A stretch of DNA of 64,000 nt from WHSW01 sp963851045. GTDB lineage: Bacteria; Actinomycetota; Thermoleophilia; Solirubrobacterales; 70-9. Shown here in pieces: positions 45,197 to 54,144 of the stretch (within the stretch, counting starts at the first letter, position 1; each line of letters starts with the position of its first letter). The notes beneath the pieces are model-generated. The model had not been told where the DNA came from. It worked only from the letters and a program-made list of their open reading frames with translations, and searched no databases. The stretch spans positions 62,001 to 126,000 of the forward strand of contig CAWKNC010000001.1 in assembly GCA_963851045.1 (NCBI GenBank), given 5' to 3'. Position numbers and translations under genes: made by a program.

Positions 45197-46681
45197 ATGC
45201 TGAGCGTCCTGCTCTGGACACCTCTCGTTGCAGCCGTGCTGCTGTTGGCGGCGCCGGTCCCGGCGCGCCGCTGGATCGCCGTGATGGGCTCGCTGGTGAC
45301 ACTCGGCCTGGCGATCGGCCTCGTCGCCGACTTCGACTCGGGCACCGCGGGGCTCCAGCACGTCATCGACGAGCCCTGGATCGCCGATCTCGGTGTCAGT
45401 TACCACCTGGGCGTCGACGGGATCAGCGTCTTCTTGGTCTTGATGACAGCCTTGTTGTGGTTCGCGGCGACGTTGTGGACAGCGCTTCGCAACGACGGCG
45501 ACGATCGCTCGCGCCTCTACTACTTTTTGATCGGCCTGGCCGAGACGGCAGCGCTGGGCGCGTTCATCGCCCAGGACCTGCTGCTCTTCGTCCTCTTCTT
45601 CGACCTGATGCTGATCCCGTTCTTCTTCTTGATCGGGGCCTTCGGGGGCGAGCGCCGGGTCGCGGCGACGATGAAGATGATCGTCTACACGCTCGTCGGG
45701 TCGCTGCTGATGCTGGTCGCCGCGATCGCGACCGCCGTGCTTGCCGCCGATTCCGTCGGGGAGCTGACCTTCTCGATTCCGACCCTGCGCGAGCACCTGC
45801 TCTCGAGCGGCAGCCAGGACTGGATCTTCTGTTTCTTCGCGGCCGCCTTCCTCGTGAAGATGCCGGCGTTTCCGATTCACGGGTGGATGCCGGACGCCTA
45901 CCGCGCGGCGCCGCTCCCGGTGCTGATCCTGCTCTCGGGCGTGCTCTCGAAGGTTGGTGCCTACGGCTTCCTTCGGGTCGCGCTGCCGCTGTTTCCCTCG
46001 GCGAGCGAGCGCTTCCAGGAGGTGCTCTTGGTGATCGCGGTCGTCTCGATCCTCTACGGGTCGGTGATGGCCTTCACCCAGCTCAACGTGCGGCTGATCG
46101 CCGGTTACTCGTCGATCGCCCAGCTCGGGTTCATCACCCTCGGGATCTTCAGCCTGCGCCCTGACGGCGCGGACGGCGCGGTCCTGCAGATGGTCAACCA
46201 CGCGATCGTCGTCGGCGCGCTGTTCATCGTGATCGCGGTCCTCGTCGAGCGCACCAAGACCGAGGACCTGAGCCTGATGGGTGGCCAGGCGATGCGTGCG
46301 CCGCTGCTGGCAGCGTTGTTCTTGGTCGTCGCGCTGGCGAACCTGGCGATGCCGGGCTCGGCCAACTTCCTGGGCGAGTTCTACATCCTCAACGCCGTCT
46401 TCGATGCGAAGATCGCGTTCGCGGTCATCGCCTCGATCGGGATTGCGCTCGCGGCGTTCTACTCACTGCGCCTGTATCAGCGCTCGATGCACAACCGCCT
46501 GCCGACGGGGATCGAATCGCGCGAGATCTCCGTTCGCGACGGAGTCATCCTTGCGCCGCTGGTGGCGGTGATCGTCGCGCTCGCGCTCTGGCCAGGTCTG
46601 ATCCTCGAGCGGAGCGATGCCTCGGTAACGGACGCCCTGGCTGAGGTCAACGGCGGACAGGAGCTGGTCGCGGAGCGATGA
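45197..46681 (+). CDS. nuoM: NADH-quinone oxidoreductase subunit M
   Basis: Antiporter-like subunit of 494 residues and 14 helices. DLMLIPFFFLIGAFGGERR has the conserved helix-5 Glu region, and KMPAFPIHGWMPDAYRAAPL holds the helix-7 Lys. SSIAQLGFITLGIFSL and the Pro-rich NLAMPGSANFLGEF are also typical. ATG 45197 lies 52 bases after nuoL, and nuoN overlaps its end by four bases. Confidence 0.97.
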   Translation: MLSVLLWTPLVAAVLLLAAPVPARRWIAVMGSLVTLGLAIGLVADFDSGTAGLQHVIDEPWIADLGVSYHLGVDGISVFLVLMTALLWFAATLWTALRNDGDDRSRLYYFLIGLAETAALGAFIAQDLLLFVLFFDLMLIPFFFLIGAFGGERRVAATMKMIVYTLVGSLLMLVAAIATAVLAADSVGELTFSIPTLREHLLSSGSQDWIFCFFAAAFLVKMPAFPIHGWMPDAYRAAPLPVLILLSGVLSKVGAYGFLRVALPLFPSASERFQEVLLVIAVVSILYGSVMAFTQLNVRLIAGYSSIAQLGFITLGIFSLRPDGADGAVLQMVNHAIVVGALFIVIAVLVERTKTEDLSLMGGQAMRAPLLAALFLVVALANLAMPGSANFLGEFYILNAVFDAKIAFAVIASIGIALAAFYSLRLYQRSMHNRLPTGIESREISVRDGVILAPLVAVIVALALWPGLILERSDASVTDALAEVNGGQELVAER

Positions 46682-48207
46682 ACTTCACCGCGCCCGATAT
46701 CGACTACGCGGGTCTCTCGCCGATCATCGCGCTGACCGTGGGCTTGGTCCTGACCCTGCTCGCCGGGCTGATCGGCGGCTCGGTCAAGCGTCAGCGGATC
46801 GTCGTCTCGATCTTCGGGATCGGCACGCTTGCGGCGGCGATCGGCCTTGAAATCTGGCAGTGGGGTGAGGCGAAGGACCTCGTGGCGGGCGCTCTGCGCG
46901 TCGACAACCTGGGGCTCGCCGCGGGCATCCTCTGCGCGGCCGCGGCGATCTTTGCGATCCCGCTCTCCTGGCGCGAGGAGTCGGTCGAACGGCCGCTGGG
47001 GCCCAGCGGTCATGGCGAGTTCCAGGCGCTGGTGATCTGCTCGGTCCTGGGCATGACGATGATCGCGCAGGCTCAGAACCTGATCGCGCTCTTCGTCGCG
47101 CTCGAGCTGCTGTCGATCCCCCTCTACGTGCTCTGCGGCTCGGCGCTACGTCGCCGCGAATCGCTGGAGTCCGGCCTCAAGTACCTGATCATCGGATCGC
47201 TCGGATCGGCCACGCTGCTCTACGGCCTCGCGTTCATCTACGGGGCAACCGGTGCCACCGATTTCGGCGCGATCGCGACCGCCGCCGGCGAGTCGGTCTT
47301 CGACGATCCGCTGATGCTGATCGGCATCGCGCTTGCCGCCACCGGCCTTGCCTTCAAGCTTTCGATCGCGCCCTTCCACCAGTGGACGCCCGACGTCTAT
47401 GAGGGCGCCCCGACGCCGGTGACGGCGTTCATGGCGGTCGCGACGAAGGCGGCGGTCTTCGTCGCAGCGGTGCGCTTCTTCGACGTCGCTCTCGGCCCGT
47501 CGGTCGATCAGTGGCAGCCGGCGCTCGCCGCGCTCGCCGCGCTCTCGATCGTGATCGGGAACGTGGGCGCGCTCGGGCAGAACTCGCTCAAGCGCCTGCT
47601 CGGCTACTCCGGGGTGGCGCAGGCCGGCTACATGCTGGTCGGGGTGGTGGCCGCGAGCGCCGCCGGCACGAGCGCGCTCGTCTTCTACCTCGCCGCGTAC
47701 ACGGCGATGAACCTGGCCGCGTTCGCGGTGATCACGATCCGCGAGCGCGAGACCCCATTCGGCGACGACATTCGCAGCATGGACGGCCTCGGACGCGAGC
47801 GGCCGGCTCTCGCGCTGGTGATGACCGTCGCGATGCTCGCTCTCGCCGGCCTGCCGGGCACGGCGGGCTTCATCGGCAAGCTCTATCTGATCGAGGCGAC
47901 CGTCGACGCCGACTACACCTGGCTCGGCGTCATGATCGCCGTGGGGACGATGATCTCGCTCGCCTACTACCTGCGTGTGCTGGCGGCGGTCTGGATGACG
48001 AGGACTGACGAGCGGCCCGCGCCGGCGGTGCCCGCGATCGCGGGGGCGTCGCATGAGGCCGATTCGGTCCCCGGAGGCTCTGGCTGCAAGGCGATCGTCG
48101 GTCTCGCCCTGCTCGCAACGGCCGTGACCGTCTTCTTCGGCGTGATCCCCTCGCCCCTGGTCGATTGGGCCAGCGACGCCGGCGATGCGATCATCTCCCT
48201 GTTCTGA
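46678..48207 (+). CDS. nuoN: NADH-quinone oxidoreductase subunit N
   Basis: Antiporter-like subunit of 509 residues and about 14 helices, ending the complex I operon. FVALELLSIPLYVLCGSALR has the conserved Glu, FKLSIAPFHQWTPDVYEGAP the conserved Lys, and NSLKRLLGYSGVAQAGYMLV the later signature. The last part of the gene overlaps the open frame of the beta-helix protein. Confidence 0.97.
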   Translation: MNFTAPDIDYAGLSPIIALTVGLVLTLLAGLIGGSVKRQRIVVSIFGIGTLAAAIGLEIWQWGEAKDLVAGALRVDNLGLAAGILCAAAAIFAIPLSWREESVERPLGPSGHGEFQALVICSVLGMTMIAQAQNLIALFVALELLSIPLYVLCGSALRRRESLESGLKYLIIGSLGSATLLYGLAFIYGATGATDFGAIATAAGESVFDDPLMLIGIALAATGLAFKLSIAPFHQWTPDVYEGAPTPVTAFMAVATKAAVFVAAVRFFDVALGPSVDQWQPALAALAALSIVIGNVGALGQNSLKRLLGYSGVAQAGYMLVGVVAASAAGTSALVFYLAAYTAMNLAAFAVITIRERETPFGDDIRSMDGLGRERPALALVMTVAMLALAGLPGTAGFIGKLYLIEATVDADYTWLGVMIAVGTMISLAYYLRVLAAVWMTRTDERPAPAVPAIAGASHEADSVPGGSGCKAIVGLALLATAVTVFFGVIPSPLVDWASDAGDAIISLF

Positions 48208-49262
48208 TCGCCAGCCGCCGCCGACCCCTGCTTGCTGCACTCGTCGCCCTCGTGGCGCTGGGTGTCGGGTCCGCCGGCGGCCAGGGGTTCCCGCCGCCCC
48301 TTGATCAGCTGCCGCCGATCCCGTTCATCCCGAGTCCTTCCGATCCGCCGGCGGACACCCCCGGCGACGTGGTCGACGGAAGGCAGGTGCCCGCCGCGTG
48401 CAGCGGTGGCGTGCTGGAGACGGGCGGTCGCCTGCAGCGATTCGCCGACACGCTGGCACCGGGCGAGACCGGCTGCCTGCGCCGCGGCGTCTACAAGGGA
48501 GGCGTGGACCTGCGCCGGCCGCGGACCGCCCTGCGCAGCTACCCCGGCGAGAAGGTCACGATCAAGGGCGGCCAGGTTCGGATCAGCCCGGATGCAACCG
48601 GCGCTGAGATCTCAGGCATGCGTCTCGTCTCCACCCAGCTCTCGCCGCTGATCTACGCGAGTCGCGCCGTCATCAGTCACAACACGATCACCAACCACCA
48701 CACGAACATCTGCGTGCACGTCGCGCGCTATCCAAAGACGCCGATCCCAAATGGTGTCGTGATCGAGAACAACCGCATCCACGACTGTGGTCCGCTGCCT
48801 GCCGACAACCACGATCACGGCGTCTACATCGCCGTCGGTCGCAACACGGTGATCCGCGACAACCTGATCTACGACAACGCCGACCGCGGCATCCAGCTCT
48901 ACCCCGTCGCGATGCGCACGCGGGTCGTGCGCAACGTCATCGACGGCAATGGCGAGGGCATCATCTTCGGCGGCCGCACCAACCACTCGCTGGTCAAGGA
49001 CAACATCATCAGCAACTCGACGGTTCGCCACAACGTCGAGGCGACGGCTCCGAAGGCGTCCCACAACGTCGTTCGCGACAACTGCCTTTGGTCGGAACGC
49101 GCCGATGAGTACTACCGCGGCGACCCGCCCAATAGCGGGGTCCTGCCCGGGTCGCCCGGGTTCCGCGTCGAGCGCAACGTGATCGCCGATCCCGAGTTCG
49201 ACAATCGCATCGGCTTTCACCCAGACGCCGGCTCGCCCTGCGCGCGCTTCGGGCCCCGGTAG
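48165..49262 (+). CDS. Secreted right-handed beta-helix repeat protein
   Basis: About 365 residues. A signal peptide (RRRPLLAALVALVALGVGS) is followed by a Pro-rich linker with PPIPFIPSPSDPP, then parallel beta-helix repeats: ISHNTITNHHTNICVHVA, VIENNRIHDC, VIRDNLIYDNADRGIQLY, VRNVIDGNGEGIIFGG and VKDNIISNSTVRHN. Such folds occur in polysaccharide lyases and surface proteins. No catalytic set can be assigned. TTG 48165 is the only in-frame start before the signal peptide, and it would overlap nuoN by 43 bases, so the start is uncertain. Confidence 0.75.
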   Translation: MGQRRRRCDHLPVLIASRRRPLLAALVALVALGVGSAGGQGFPPPLDQLPPIPFIPSPSDPPADTPGDVVDGRQVPAACSGGVLETGGRLQRFADTLAPGETGCLRRGVYKGGVDLRRPRTALRSYPGEKVTIKGGQVRISPDATGAEISGMRLVSTQLSPLIYASRAVISHNTITNHHTNICVHVARYPKTPIPNGVVIENNRIHDCGPLPADNHDHGVYIAVGRNTVIRDNLIYDNADRGIQLYPVAMRTRVVRNVIDGNGEGIIFGGRTNHSLVKDNIISNSTVRHNVEATAPKASHNVVRDNCLWSERADEYYRGDPPNSGVLPGSPGFRVERNVIADPEFDNRIGFHPDAGSPCARFGPR

Positions 49263-49282
49263 CGGATCTATGATCGCTCGCG

Positions 49283-49681
49283 ATGGCTGAAGCCGAGACC
49301 GACCATTCGCTCGGAGACGCCGCGCGTCTGATCGGCGTCAGCACCGACACGCTCAGGCGCTGGGACACGGCCGGCAAGCTGGAGACGAGCCGCGACGCGT
49401 CCGGTCGCCGTCGCGTCTCAGCGGCCGAGGTCGAGCGCCTGCGCCCCGCGCCCCAGCGCCACCGCACGGGCGACACCTTCTCTGCGCGCAACCGCTTCGC
49501 CGGAACCGTCCGCTCCGTCGAGGTCGACGGCGTGATGGCGATCGTCGAGATCGAGGCCGGCCCGTTCCTCGTCTCCGCCGCGATCACCCGCGACTCGGTC
49601 GAGGAGCTCGGGCTGGCGCCGGGTGTTGAGGCCACCGCGATGGTCAAGGCGACCTCGGTGATGGTCGAGCGCGGCGTCTGA
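49283..49681 (+). CDS. HTH plus TOBE-domain molybdate-responsive regulator
   Basis: 132 residues. Residues 8-55 form a MerR/excisionase-type helix-turn-helix (SLGDAARLIGVSTDTLRRWD, then RRRVSAAEVERL). Residues 65-130 form one TOBE/Mop domain (FAGTVRSVEVDGVMAIVEIE, VEELGLAPGVEATAMVKATS), the fold that binds molybdate or tungstate in ModE and ModC. It lies directly before modABC and is the natural candidate regulator for them, working like a minimal ModE with an unrelated DNA-binding domain. Start ATG 49283. Confidence 0.88.
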   Translation: MAEAETDHSLGDAARLIGVSTDTLRRWDTAGKLETSRDASGRRRVSAAEVERLRPAPQRHRTGDTFSARNRFAGTVRSVEVDGVMAIVEIEAGPFLVSAAITRDSVEELGLAPGVEATAMVKATSVMVERGV

Positions 49682-49723
49682 CCCGCGCGGGCGCCAGGGC
49701 GCACTTCGCGTCTTGACCTCAAC

Positions 49724-49767
49724 GAACGTCGCTGAAGGCGGCCTATAGGAGTAACTCCGCGACGTTC
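49724..49767. promoter_or_regulatory. Inverted repeat in the mod promoter region, with internal hairpin
   Basis: GAACGTCGC at 49724-49732 and GCGACGTTC at 49759-49767 are perfect 9-bp inverted arms. Between them GGAGT-A-ACTCC (49748-49758) forms another small symmetric element. It sits 36-79 bases before the modA start, where an operator or RNA structure would be expected. Confidence 0.5.
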
Positions 49768-49776
49768 ACTGCATTT

Positions 49777-49805
49777 CATCTGCCTATGCGATGCTTAGGC
49801 AGATG
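49777..49805. promoter_or_regulatory. Perfect 10-bp inverted repeat at the modA start, candidate molybdate operator
   Basis: CATCTGCCTA at 49777-49786 and TAGGCAGATG at 49796-49805 are exact reverse complements with a 9-base spacer, giving one-turn spacing suitable for a dimeric HTH protein. It overlaps both possible modA start codons (49791 and 49803), so bound regulator would block transcription or translation. The HTH-TOBE protein upstream is the likely binder. Confidence 0.55.
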
Positions 49806-50554
49806 CGCCGCGTCCTCTCGCTCGCGCGTCCTCATCGTGCTCCCCGCCGCCGGCTGTGGCGACGATCTCCGACGCGGCGGACGAGCAGGTCATCGTCTCC
49901 GCTGCCTCGTCGCTGCAAACGGCCTTCACTGACTATGCGAAGGCGGCCGGGATCGACGCCAGGCAGTCGTTCTCGGGCTCGGACGACCTCGCTGCGCAGA
50001 TTCGCCAGGGGGTCACGCCCGACCTCTACGCGGCCGCGAACACGAGCCTCCCCGACGCCCTGCATGAGGAGGGTCGGGTCGAGAGGCCCGTCGTCTTCGC
50101 CACCAACACCCTGGTTCTGGCGGTCCCCGCGAGCTCGGAGATCGACTCGATCGACGACCTCACAGGCGCCGACGTGACCCTGGCACTGGGCCAGGACGGG
50201 GTACCGGTCGGCGACTACGCCCGCGAGGTTCTCGGTCGCCTTCCGGCCGGCCAACGCGACGCAACCCTCGCCAACATCCGCTCGGAGGAGCCGGACGTCG
50301 CGGGCATCGTCGGCAAGCTCACCCAGGGCGCGGTCGACGCCGGGTTCGTCTACATGACCGACGTCGTCGCCACCGATGGGGCACTCAAGGCGGTCGACCT
50401 TCCGCCCTCTCTGGAGCCCGACGTCGCCTACGCGGTGGCCGTCGTCGTCGACGCCCCGAATCCGATCGGCGCCAGGCAGTTCGTCGAGGGGCTGCTCGCT
50501 GGCGACGGGGCCGACGCCCTTGAGGCCGCCGGTTTCGGCCCGCCGCCGGGCTGA
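49803..50554 (+). pseudogene. modA: Molybdate ABC transporter substrate-binding lipoprotein, with two apparent +1 frameshifts near the start
   Basis: The main frame (from 49871) reads DAADEQVIVSAASSLQTAF and DARQSFSGSDDLAAQI. It ends with GFVYMTDVVATDG and a C-terminal GLLAGDGADALEAAGFG, all classic ModA. A lipoprotein signal, MRRVLSLA-VLIVLPAAGCGDD, can be read just upstream only by skipping one c near 49827 and another near 49870. With both skips the result is a natural lipoprotein of about 250 residues. As written, the signal peptide is out of frame. It is either sequence error or an inactivated gene. modB starts five bases after its stop. Confidence 0.8.
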
Positions 50555-50558
50555 ACGA

Positions 50559-51367
50559 ATGCGCTCGCGCGGGCCTTTCGCTCTCGGACTTGTTCGCCGC
50601 GCTCGAGCGTGACCCTGGCCTTTCTGATCCTGCCGATCGTCGCGATCTTCGCGAACACGCCCCCGGGCGATCTCGTCGAGAGCCTCGACAGCGACGTCGC
50701 GCGCGACGCGCTCTGGCTGAGCCTGAAGACGAGCGCCATCGCGATCGCCGTCATCGTGATCGTCGGCACGCCCGCGGCCTACCTGCTCGCGACGCGGGAG
50801 TTCCGCGGCAAGGCGCTCGTGACGACGGCGATCGAGCTGCCGCTGGTGCTGCCGCCCGCCGTCGCGGGGATCGGGCTGCTGGCCGCATTCGGCCCAAGCG
50901 GCGTCTTTGGCTCGGCGCTCGACGACGCCGGGATCTCGCTGGTGTTGCAGACGGCCGGGGTCGTCGTCGCCCTGATCTTCGTCGCGGCACCGTTCTATGT
51001 GCGCCAGGCGCAGTCGGCGTTCGCCGCGGTTGACCCGCACCTCCTCGATGCTGCCCGGACTCTCGGCGCGAGCGAGGCGCGCGCCTTTGCGCGCGTCGCC
51101 ATCCCCGCTGCGGGCGGTGGCATGCTCGCCGGGCTGGCGCTCGCCTGGGGGCGGGCGCTCGGCGAGTTCGGCGCCACCCTGATGTTCGCCGGCTCGTTTC
51201 AGGGGATCACGCAGACGGCGCCGCTCGCGATCTTCGCGAGCTTCGCGACCGATTTCCCGGCCGCGCTGGCGCTCTCGGGCGTCCTCGTCGCGGTCTCGGC
51301 TGCGCTCCTGTTGTCGGTGAAGCTGCTCGGGCGCTCGGCGCTGCTTGGCGGCGAGGTGCAGGGATGA
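50559..51367 (+). CDS. modB: Molybdate ABC transporter permease, 5' end probably frameshifted
   Basis: The intact frame runs from GTG 50609 (VTLAFLILPIVAIFANTPPG) to 51367, about 252 residues with five or six helices. It contains the EAA-type loop DPHLLDAARTLGASEARAFARVAIPAA, which docks with the ATPase, and WGRALGEFGATLMFAGS typical of ModB. The usual N-terminal segment MRSRGPFALGLV-AALE begins at ATG 50559. It joins only if single extra c bases near 50595 and 50608 are skipped. If GTG 50609 is real, the first helix lacks its leading positive residues. ATGA overlap with modC. Confidence 0.85.
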
Positions 51368-52437
51368 GCGCGGCCCTCGAGGCGTCGCTGGAGACCAGGT
51401 TGCGCGAGTTCGCCCTTGCGGTCGAGCTGGTGGTCGAGCCCGGCCGCTGCCTCGCGCTCGTCGGACCGTCGGGCGCCGGCAAGAGCACTGTGCTCAGAGC
51501 GATCGCCGGTCTGCATCGCCCGGATCGCGGCCGCGTTGCGCTCGGATCAACGACGTGGTTCGACCGTGAGGAAGCCGTCGACCTTGTGCCGGAGCGACGC
51601 CGCTGCGGCTACCTCTTCCAGGACTACGCCCTGTTCGCGCACCTGAGCGTGTGGCGCAACGTCGCCTTCGGCCTCGAGAAGCTCCCGCGGGCCGAGCGCC
51701 GCGAGCGGGCCCTCACCCTGCTCGATCGCTTCGGCATCCGAGACCTGGCCGACGCCTCTGTGCGGCGCCTCTCGGGGGGCGAGCGCCAGCGTGTGGCGCT
51801 TGCCAGGGCACTCGCACGCGAACCCGACGTCCTCCTGCTCGACGAGCCGCTGGCGGCGCTCGACGCCCGAACGGCGGCCAACGCATCGCGCGAGCTCGCG
51901 GCGACGATTCAGGCGGCTTCGGCGCCGACCGTGCTGGTCACGCACGACTTCGCCGAGGCAGCTCTGCTCGCCGACGAGGTCGCCGTGATCGACCGCGGCC
52001 GCATCGTCCAGAGCGGGACCCCGGCGCAGCTGAGCTCGCAACCGAGCTCGGCCTTCGTCGCAAACTTCTCGGGCGCCGCCGTCCTGCTCGGGATAGCCGC
52101 GCCGGATGCCGACGGTACGACCAGGGTGTGCCTCGACGGAGGCGGCGAGCTGACGAGCACGGATCTCGCCTCCGGTCCCGTCGCCGTCGCCGTCTTTCCG
52201 TGGGAGATCGCGCTGGAACCGGCGGGGGCGAGCTCGAAGGGCTCGGCGCTCAACCGCCTCGAGGTCACGGTCGACTCGGTCACGGAGATCGGCAACCGGG
52301 CGCGCATCGGCCTGGCCGCCCCGCAACCGCTTGCCGCCGAGATCACGAGCCAGTCAGTCCGGCGCCTCGGGCTCGCGCCTGGCGTTGCCGTCACCGCCTC
52401 GTTCAAGGCGACGGCGACCCGCCTCGTCGAGCGCTAG
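51364..52437 (+). CDS. modC: Molybdate ABC transporter ATP-binding protein
   Basis: 357 residues. Walker A is GPSGAGKSTVL, the Q loop lies in YLFQDYALFAHLSV, the signature is LSGGERQRVALARAL, Walker B is DVLLLDEPLAALD, and the H loop is VTHDFAEA. The C-terminal 120 residues include one TOBE-like domain, VTVDSVTEIGNRARIGLA, that binds molybdate in ModC. ATG 51364 overlaps the modB stop (ATGA). The stop overlaps the convergent cupin gene by four bases. Confidence 0.95.
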   Translation: MSAALEASLETRLREFALAVELVVEPGRCLALVGPSGAGKSTVLRAIAGLHRPDRGRVALGSTTWFDREEAVDLVPERRRCGYLFQDYALFAHLSVWRNVAFGLEKLPRAERRERALTLLDRFGIRDLADASVRRLSGGERQRVALARALAREPDVLLLDEPLAALDARTAANASRELAATIQAASAPTVLVTHDFAEAALLADEVAVIDRGRIVQSGTPAQLSSQPSSAFVANFSGAAVLLGIAAPDADGTTRVCLDGGGELTSTDLASGPVAVAVFPWEIALEPAGASSKGSALNRLEVTVDSVTEIGNRARIGLAAPQPLAAEITSQSVRRLGLAPGVAVTASFKATATRLVER

Positions 52438-52775
52438 TCGATCCGAAAGCCCTTGAGCAGGGTCTCGTGAACGGTCCAGATCGTCTCCGTCCCGTCGACA
52501 AGCGTGCAGACGTCACCGGCTCCGACCTCGACCTTGCCACCGTCCCACTCGATCGTCGCGCGTCCCTCGATGACGACGAACGTCTCCGCGGCCTCAACGT
52601 CACGAAACGTTCCCGGTGTGCAGCGCCAGACCCCGCTCTCGCCGCCCGCTGGCGTCGTCGCCAGAACCGCGGCCGACGTCTGCGGATCCCCGGCGATCAC
52701 CTGCTCGGGGTCGAGCGGGTCGGGCTCCAGCTTCGCGTTGACGGCAGCGACAACCGCCACGGGCGGCTCAGCCAC
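52434..52775 (-). CDS. Cupin-domain protein (cupin_3/DUF861-like)
   Basis: 113 residues from ATG 52775. GVWRCTPGTFRDVEAAETFV and VIEGRATIEWDGGKVEVGAGD, then DGTETIWTVHETLLKGF, match small cupins of the DUF861 type, related to ureidoglycine aminohydrolase and other single-cupin enzymes. One metal site is expected. The start overlaps the aminotransferase gene end by eight bases, so the two are translationally coupled. Confidence 0.85.
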   Translation of the reverse strand: MAEPPVAVVAAVNAKLEPDPLDPEQVIAGDPQTSAAVLATTPAGGESGVWRCTPGTFRDVEAAETFVVIEGRATIEWDGGKVEVGAGDVCTLVDGTETIWTVHETLLKGFRID

Positions 52776-54123
52776 CGGTGAGCTCGGCGGTCGCCTCCTC
52801 GAAGGCAGCGCGATGTTGGTCGACCTGCTCAGCCGTGGTTGCCGGCGACATCAGGGCCATCATGTGAAAGGGCGTCAGCAGGATCCCGCGGTTGAGCATG
52901 TAGAGGTGGAGCAGCGAGTCGAGCTCTTCGTCCATGGCGGCCGCCGCCTCGGCACCCGTGTGCGGCGGATCGGCGGCGAACATGTACTCGGCGCGGCACC
53001 CGAGCCGGGTGATCGACCAGGGCAGCGCCCGCGCCGCGATCGTCTCGGCGACGCCGGTTTCGAAGCGTTCGGCAAGCTCAATCATGTGGGCGAACGCGTC
53101 ATCGGTGAGGACCTCGCCTAGTGTCGCGCGCACGGCGGCGAGTGACAGCGCGTTGCCGGCGAGGGTGCCGCCGACGCCCCCGACATCCGCCTCGCGCCAG
53201 AAGGTGTGGTCGACGACCTGTTCGGCAACCTCGGCGCTCATCCCGTACGCGCCCGTCGGAATCCCGCCCCCGATCGGCTTGCCGATCGTGAGGAAGTCGG
53301 GGTCGAGGTCGTGGGCGCGGGTGTAGCCGCCAGGGCCGCAGCAGAGCGTGTGCGTCTCGTCGATCACCAGAAGCGCCCCGGCCGCGCGGGTGAGCTCGCG
53401 TACGGCCTCGTGGTAGCCGTCGTCGGCAAGGACGATGCCGATGTTGGTGAGCGCGGGCTCGATCAGCACACAGGCGACGTCCCCGTGGGCAAGCTCGCGC
53501 TCGAGCCCCTCGACGTCGTTGATCTCGACGATCCTGGTTGTATCGGCGACGTCGGGTCCGGGGCCGACGCTGCCCTCGCGTGGTCGCACCTCGCCGTCGA
53601 TCAGGTTCGCCACGGTCTCATCGACGCTGCCGTGGTAGCAGTGGTTGTGGATGATGATCTTCGAGCGCTCGGTGATCTGGCGGGCGATCCGGATCACGAA
53701 ACGATTGGCGTCGGTCGCCGAGAGCGTGAACTGCCAGTCGCGCAGACCGAAGCGCCGCTGCATCTCCTCGCCGACCGCGAGCGCGTCCTCGGTCGGAAGC
53801 ATCGAGGTGATCCCGCGATCGAGTCGCTCCTTGACCGCGGCTACGGTCGCCGGCGGCGCGTGGCCAGTCATCGCGCCGGTATCACCGAGACATAGGTCGG
53901 CGTAGACGTTGCCGTCCACGTCTCGCAGCTCGGCCCCTTGAGCCGATTCCATGAACACGGGAAAGTCCCCTGGCCAGCGGGTCATCCAGTTCATCGGCAC
54001 TCCCGAGAGCAGCGACTCCTTGCCGCGCTCGTGCAGCTCGCGCGAGCGCGGGTGCTCGTCGGCGAACCTGGCGCGCTCGCGCGCGAACAGGTCCGCGATC
54101 AGTTCACGCGGGATTTCGTCCAT
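52768..54123 (-). CDS. Class III pyridoxal-phosphate aminotransferase, glutamate-1-semialdehyde aminomutase-like
   Basis: 451 residues. NWMTRWPGDFPVFMESAQGA and the early YADLCLGDTGAMTGHAPP are like the GSA aminomutase branch. The PLP Lys is in FLTIGKPIGGGIPTGAYG, and VIDETHTLCCGPGGYT carries the Asp that binds the pyridine nitrogen. Length fits. It is not hemL: the context and the N-terminus are different, so a transaminase of unknown substrate is the safer call. It is divergent from the glycerate kinase-like gene across 21 bases. Confidence 0.9.
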   Translation of the reverse strand: MDEIPRELIADLFARERARFADEHPRSRELHERGKESLLSGVPMNWMTRWPGDFPVFMESAQGAELRDVDGNVYADLCLGDTGAMTGHAPPATVAAVKERLDRGITSMLPTEDALAVGEEMQRRFGLRDWQFTLSATDANRFVIRIARQITERSKIIIHNHCYHGSVDETVANLIDGEVRPREGSVGPGPDVADTTRIVEINDVEGLERELAHGDVACVLIEPALTNIGIVLADDGYHEAVRELTRAAGALLVIDETHTLCCGPGGYTRAHDLDPDFLTIGKPIGGGIPTGAYGMSAEVAEQVVDHTFWREADVGGVGGTLAGNALSLAAVRATLGEVLTDDAFAHMIELAERFETGVAETIAARALPWSITRLGCRAEYMFAADPPHTGAEAAAAMDEELDSLLHLYMLNRGILLTPFHMMALMSPATTAEQVDQHRAAFEEATAELTGG

Positions 54124-54144
54124 TGCAATGTGGAAGCATGCCGC

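Noticed and set aside
48165..48210. Fusion of nuoN with the beta-helix protein
   Set aside because: The nuoN stop at 48205-48207 is in a different frame from the signal peptide, and the two products are unrelated.
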